From NCBI GenBank assembly GCA_947478005.1, contig CANJVG010000009.1, positions 1-59,197 on the forward strand: a stretch of DNA of 59,197 bases, read 5' to 3'. This stretch comes from Bacteroidota bacterium. Lineage in GTDB: Bacteria > Bacteroidota > Bacteroidia > Chitinophagales > LD1. Shown one piece after another: positions 55,339 through 59,197 of the stretch; within the stretch, counting starts at the first letter, position 1, and each line of letters starts with the position of its first letter. The notes under the pieces are model-generated. The model was not told the origin of the DNA. It worked only from the letters and a program-made list of their open reading frames with translations, and did not search any database. The position numbers and the translations under genes are program-made.

Positions 55339-55346
55339 TATGTTTG
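55339..55346 (+). promoter_or_regulatory. -7 element (TATGTTTG) upstream of the TonB receptor
   Basis: TATGTTTG matches TAnnTTTG and is followed by GCGG as at other promoters in the window. A TTG at 55320-55322 lies 16 nt upstream. The element ends 9 nt before the ATG at 55356, which would make the transcript nearly leaderless. Confidence 0.4.
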
Positions 55347-55355
55347 CGGCTCGAA

Positions 55356-57683
55356 ATGAAAGAGGATTATTGTATTCGCTTACAGGATGAAAAGAACCGA
55401 TGGCAAAGCCTGTCTGTTCCTATTATTGGCTATTCCCTGGTTTTACTTCTCCTCCTTTCCTCCTTTATAGGATTTAGCTCCCCCAACACCATTACAATTG
55501 TCCGCTCTGACAATCAATTGCCTCTGACAGACGCCATTATCAGAATTACCCCGCTCAACGAACAACATCGCAAACCGCTTGAACTGGCGATGCTCACCGA
55601 TAAACAAGGCACCGTATCGTTTGATTATCAGGAGCCGTCTGTTGTTATTATCTCTCACCTTGGATTCTCCACCATTATCGACACGCTTCGATTACCCGCC
55701 AACAAGACATATTTGATTGCTCCCGCTGCTTCTAACTTAAAGGATGTAGTCGTAACCGGTCAATATGCAGAAGGAAGCGTGAAGAGTTCGTTGTATGAGG
55801 TGAAGGTAATAACCAGCGAAACCCTGAAAGCCAAAGGAGCCAACAACCTTCGCGAGGCTTTGCAGAATGAATTGAAGATTGACTTAGGCAACGACCAGGT
55901 GTTTGGCAGCAGTATGAGTCTGAACGGTATTTCAGGGGAAGGGGTTAAGATTATGATAGACGGAGTGCCCATCGTAGGCCGTATGGATGGCAAACTGGAT
56001 TTAAGCCAAATCAATATCAATAATATTCAGCGCATTGAGATTGTGGAAGGTCCGCTTTCTGTGTTATACGGAACAGATGCTATGGGCGGTGTGGTGAACA
56101 TCATTACCAAAACCTTTCAGACCGAGAAGGTGAATCTGAATCTAAAAACCTATTACGAATCAGTAGGACAATATAATCTGGAACTAAATGGCGGCTTTGC
56201 CTTTAAAAAGAATCAAATCTACTTGAGTGGCGGACGAAATTTCTTCAACGGTTACTCATCGGTTGATTCTATTGTCCGTTTTAAGGAATGGAAACCGAAA
56301 GAACAATACTTTGCCGATGCTAAATACATCTACAACGGCAACCGTGTTCGTGTTTCGGTATCAGGTTCCTTCTTCCGCGAAACGCTTTTAAACCGCAGTG
56401 CACCAAAGCAAACCTTAACCTACGACAACAACGATACCAGTTGGACATACACCGGGGTTGATTATCACTTTATCACTTATCGTCCCCGTGCTTCAGTTTC
56501 TGTTATGTATAGGTTTAAAGATAATTATCAGTTAGATGCCATGTTGGCTTATACCGGCTTCTATCGCTTTGTAAATCTGTATTCAAAGAATTTAGTTACA
56601 CAGAAAGAAGCTATGGTAGCCGACCCAAAACAACAGGACACTTCGGTTTATCATCAAATTGTTTTTCGAGCCACCTATTGCATGCCCGCCTGGAAAAACC
56701 GTTTGAAGTTCCAAATGGGCCTAGACGTAAATCAGGAATACACTATTCAAAACAGAATCAACGGTGGCAAGCAGAGTTCAGGTGATTATGCTGCTTTTGG
56801 TAGCGTTCGGATAAACCTGATTGAAGGGTTAGATGTGCAGCCTGCTGTTCGTTTCAGCTACAATACAAGGTACCGTGTTCCTTTGATACCTTCTATCAAT
56901 CTCCGCTATAATTATAAAGACCGGATTGTTTTCCGTCTTTCTTATGGAAGAGGCTATCGGGCACCTTCGTTAAAAGAACTTTACCTTACTTTCTTCGATA
57001 GTAATCACTCCTTAAAAGGAAATCAAAATCTATTGGCCGAAGATGGAAGCACAGTGAATGGCTCGCTTAGTATTACCCAAGCAGTTAAGACAGCACACAA
57101 CATTACCTTTGGGTTGGGTGGTTTCTATAATGCTATCAAGAACAAGATTGACTGGAAACTGATTCCAAGCATTGGCCCCGAACCTGATACCTTTCAATAC
57201 TTTAACCTGAAGAAATATGTGACTTATGGCGGCAGTGTTTCGTTGGGTTATCAATGGAAAAGACTGGAGTTGAAAACCGCAGTTCAGTTGACGGGTTATG
57301 AATTGAGCAACACCACTTCGGGTAGTGATAAGATAAAATTGTTTAGTCCTGATTTCTCTGCCATCACTTCTTATCTGATTCCGAAAGCAGAAATAGGCAT
57401 AAGTATTTTCTATAAATATAACGGGCAGAAACCAGTGTTTAGTGTGAACAGCAGTGTTCAAACCGGCACCAGAACGGCTTATCATTCATTAGATGTTTCC
57501 TTCTCCCGAAACTTTTGGAAAGACCGCATTCAGTTGACAGTAGGCGGTAAGAATTTAATAGGCGTGAAAAATGTGGCTGCCGCCAATGTTACCGGAGTAG
57601 GACATAATTTTGATACCAACGCTATGAATATTGGTTGGGGAAGGACTTTCTTTGCGGGGTTGACTTTTCATTTTGCGAAATAA
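55356..57683 (+). CDS. TonB-dependent heme-type receptor (HmuR-like)
   Basis: About 775 residues from the ATG at 55356; an ATG at 55293 is an alternative. The signal anchor is 'IIGYSLVLLLLLSSFIGFSS'. A short carboxypeptidase-regulatory-like domain is followed by the plug ('IMIDGVPIVGRMDGKLDL', 'RIEIVEGPLSVLYGTDAMGGVVNIITK'), then a 22-strand-type barrel ending FFAGLTFHFAK. YRAP (534-537), H551 and NQNL (556-559) lie in the same strand-loop as the FRAP-His-NPDL signature of heme receptors. The receptor would bring heme or a heme-protein's heme into the periplasm with TonB energy. An HmuY-like lipoprotein gene starts 15 nt after the stop, matching the HmuR/HmuY pairing of Porphyromonas. Iron control is expected, but no operator was recognised. 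Confidence 0.83.
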   Translation: MKEDYCIRLQDEKNRWQSLSVPIIGYSLVLLLLLSSFIGFSSPNTITIVRSDNQLPLTDAIIRITPLNEQHRKPLELAMLTDKQGTVSFDYQEPSVVIISHLGFSTIIDTLRLPANKTYLIAPAASNLKDVVVTGQYAEGSVKSSLYEVKVITSETLKAKGANNLREALQNELKIDLGNDQVFGSSMSLNGISGEGVKIMIDGVPIVGRMDGKLDLSQININNIQRIEIVEGPLSVLYGTDAMGGVVNIITKTFQTEKVNLNLKTYYESVGQYNLELNGGFAFKKNQIYLSGGRNFFNGYSSVDSIVRFKEWKPKEQYFADAKYIYNGNRVRVSVSGSFFRETLLNRSAPKQTLTYDNNDTSWTYTGVDYHFITYRPRASVSVMYRFKDNYQLDAMLAYTGFYRFVNLYSKNLVTQKEAMVADPKQQDTSVYHQIVFRATYCMPAWKNRLKFQMGLDVNQEYTIQNRINGGKQSSGDYAAFGSVRINLIEGLDVQPAVRFSYNTRYRVPLIPSINLRYNYKDRIVFRLSYGRGYRAPSLKELYLTFFDSNHSLKGNQNLLAEDGSTVNGSLSITQAVKTAHNITFGLGGFYNAIKNKIDWKLIPSIGPEPDTFQYFNLKKYVTYGGSVSLGYQWKRLELKTAVQLTGYELSNTTSGSDKIKLFSPDFSAITSYLIPKAEIGISIFYKYNGQKPVFSVNSSVQTGTRTAYHSLDVSFSRNFWKDRIQLTVGGKNLIGVKNVAAANVTGVGHNFDTNAMNIGWGRTFFAGLTFHFAK

Positions 57684-57698
57684 GTTGACAGATCACAG

Positions 57699-58748
57699 AT
57701 GAGAGATATGGAAATGCAGCAGATGACAAACAACGGACGACAAAGAACAAACGGACTGCTCATTTGCACACTTGTACTTTGCCTAGCTCTTTCCTCTTGT
57801 TTTAAAGAGAAGCCTCTTGCGCCTCCTTCGAATCAAAATGTGGGGCAGACGGCTACTATCGAAATGGGCCCGTCTTATCAAGACCAGTTTTTCTATTCTC
57901 TTGCCACTAATTCGGTTATCAGCCATAATTCGCATTACATCTACGATTTGATGTTTGACTGCGATGCTTATAAGTTCAATGTGTGGCTGAACACTTCCAA
58001 GCAAATGTGTGTATTGCGGACCGACAAAACCGATTTAAAGACCGTTACTATCAACGATACTGTTGGTCGCGATTTTAAGTATGAGTTGGGCGAATACAAT
58101 GTGGACTCCAATTCCTTTGGACAATGGTGGAGCGATTCTTTGGCTCCTCTGCATTTATCAAAAGGCAAGGTGTATATCATTTATCTTGGGGTCAATGCAA
58201 ATGGTGACCCGCAGGGTTTTGTAAAGATGAAGTTAAACGATTACAACAACGCCTATTCTATCAGTTTTGCACATGTGAATGACTCGGCTATTACAACTTC
58301 TTTAATCTTTAAAGATGAAAGCCGCAACTATAAGTATTACAGTTTTGATAAAAAGAATACTGTAGAAACCATTGAGCCCGATAAAGCTTTGTGGGATTTG
58401 TGTTTCACTCGTTACACCTACGTCTTTTACGAGCCTTACTATTTGCCGTATGCTGTTACAGGTGTGCTGCACAATCCAGCGCGCGTGAGTGCTTATTTGG
58501 ATTCAACCGTAAACTTCGACAGCATAAAAATTAAAGACTTTAATTTTCAACGGCTTCAAACGCGGAGAGATGCTATAGGTTATAACTGGAAGCCTTATGA
58601 GATAGGGGGTACATATACTACTAATCAGAAGTTTACCTACTTTATTAAAACGGATGAAAACAGATTCTACAAGCTTCACTTTATTGATTTCCTTAGGCCA
58701 GTAACCTTAGAAAACGGCTATCCCAATTTTGAGTTTTATCGGTTGTAG
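57699..58748 (+). CDS. HmuY-like heme-binding lipoprotein
   Basis: A 349-residue lipoprotein with the signal 'LLICTLVLCLALSSC' and predicted lipidated C34; several nearby ATG codons (residues 4, 6 and 9) are possible starts. The C-terminal 200 residues follow the HmuY pattern: 'YKYYSFDKKNTV', 'KALWDLCFTRYTY', an alternating strand region, 'YNWKPYEIGG', 'YFIKTDENRFYKLHFIDF'. HmuY proteins bind heme on the cell surface and pass it to the TonB receptor encoded just upstream. The N-terminal extension of about 150 residues is longer than in Porphyromonas HmuY. Which residues bind heme here cannot be fixed without alignment. It is cotranscribed with the receptor on spacing. Confidence 0.78.
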   Translation: MRDMEMQQMTNNGRQRTNGLLICTLVLCLALSSCFKEKPLAPPSNQNVGQTATIEMGPSYQDQFFYSLATNSVISHNSHYIYDLMFDCDAYKFNVWLNTSKQMCVLRTDKTDLKTVTINDTVGRDFKYELGEYNVDSNSFGQWWSDSLAPLHLSKGKVYIIYLGVNANGDPQGFVKMKLNDYNNAYSISFAHVNDSAITTSLIFKDESRNYKYYSFDKKNTVETIEPDKALWDLCFTRYTYVFYEPYYLPYAVTGVLHNPARVSAYLDSTVNFDSIKIKDFNFQRLQTRRDAIGYNWKPYEIGGTYTTNQKFTYFIKTDENRFYKLHFIDFLRPVTLENGYPNFEFYRL

Positions 58749-58905
58749 AAAAAGATTTGCTATGTGCTTCCAATTTGCTTTGTATCCCAACTGTAAGAAC
58801 CCATTTTTACGGCTGATTTTAATTAAGTACGGTTCTTTCAAAAAAAATGGGGTGAACAAGATCTCACTGTCCCACCCCTATAACCCCTCGAGAGGATAAA
58901 TAAGT

Positions 58906-59106
58906 TTATTTACTATAAGTAGCTGTCTCCCTCACTTCCTTTTTACCCGTTTCGGAAAATGCGTTAGTCTTTTTAGCTGCTTCGGCACCCTGAAAAAACA
59001 GGATCACAAATAACACCGTGGCCACAATTGATAAGGCACGGATGGTAAGGTCATATAGGAGAGAGTCTGAATTCACATTCTCGATATCTAAAGATTCATC
59101 TTCCAT
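58906..59106 (-). CDS. Small single-helix membrane protein
   Basis: A 66-residue protein with an acidic N-terminus (MEDESLDIENVNSDS), one hydrophobic segment at about residues 23-40 (TIRALSIVATVLFVILFF) and a basic, polar tail. It starts with ATG after an A/T-rich leader. No family is recognised. An inner-membrane, N-out or N-in single-pass topology is likely. Its small size and isolated position leave some doubt, but the composition is typical of real small membrane proteins and it is not a shadow of another gene. Confidence 0.6.
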   Translation of the reverse strand: MEDESLDIENVNSDSLLYDLTIRALSIVATVLFVILFFQGAEAAKKTNAFSETGKKEVRETATYSK

Positions 59107-59197
59107 GTTAGTTTGATTGAGTGAATAATCTTTCTATCATCTATACCCGAATTAATAAAGAATGTTTCACCGGTATAGAAGTTTATAACAACACACA

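Overview
The window comes from a member of the phylum Bacteroidota, possibly a Chitinophagales- or Cytophagales-like lineage from its overall style. The evidence is repeated type IX secretion (T9SS) C-terminal sorting domains of both classes, TAnnTTTG promoter elements in place of Shine-Dalgarno-led starts, Bacteroidota-type lipoprotein signals, a TonB receptor next to an HmuY-like lipoprotein, and XRE regulators of the Bacteroidota small type. No rRNA, tRNA, CRISPR, integrase or complete insertion sequence was found, and no T9SS machinery gene is in view.

Layout. 1-4151: the 3' end of a T9SS type B surface protein, then a secreted PhoD-type phosphatase with a type A sorting domain. 4204-10160: housekeeping genes, namely RNase HI, acetyl-CoA synthetase (minus strand, convergent with rnhA), glycine dehydrogenase GcvP and a hypoxanthine-DNA-glycosylase-like protein. 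10543-37780: 27 kb given almost entirely to three very large T9SS cargo proteins of 1380, 927 and 6424 residues. The first two are tandem paralogues over their last 1005 bp. A 1 kb non-coding spacer with a 42-bp minisatellite and an 8-G tract separates them from the giant gene. 37892-42976: a five-PAS histidine kinase (minus) and a secreted collagen-like protein (plus). 43179-45488: a tight minus-strand KASIII - ACP - KASIII operon. 45489-50031: an intergenic dispersed-repeat-like element, an XRE regulator, a multi-pass membrane protein, a second T9SS-sorted PhoD-like phosphatase and a nuclease-fold-like orphan. 50166-51597: a lipoprotein whose upstream region carries a 13-copy 21-bp array inside a 19-bp inverted repeat. 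51598-58748: a large outer-membrane beta-barrel (minus), divergent from a heme-type TonB receptor plus HmuY-like lipoprotein pair. 58906-59106: a small one-helix membrane protein.

How the genes work together. The dominant theme is the cell surface. Cargo proteins carry signal peptides for Sec export and C-terminal domains for T9SS, and they display beta-helix, Ig/PKD-like, Fn3, jelly-roll and collagen-like modules suited to adhesion. Two secreted phosphatases and the heme receptor/hemophore-like pair suggest phosphate and heme scavenging. The KASIII-ACP-KASIII operon is the most enigmatic metabolic unit: it has two complete Cys-His-Asn condensing enzymes around a carrier protein with a non-canonical attachment motif, and no reductase, dehydratase or release enzyme nearby.

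Limits. All family calls come from reading motifs and from memory of protein families; no database search was possible. Start codons were chosen by signal-peptide position and promoter spacing and remain uncertain where noted.
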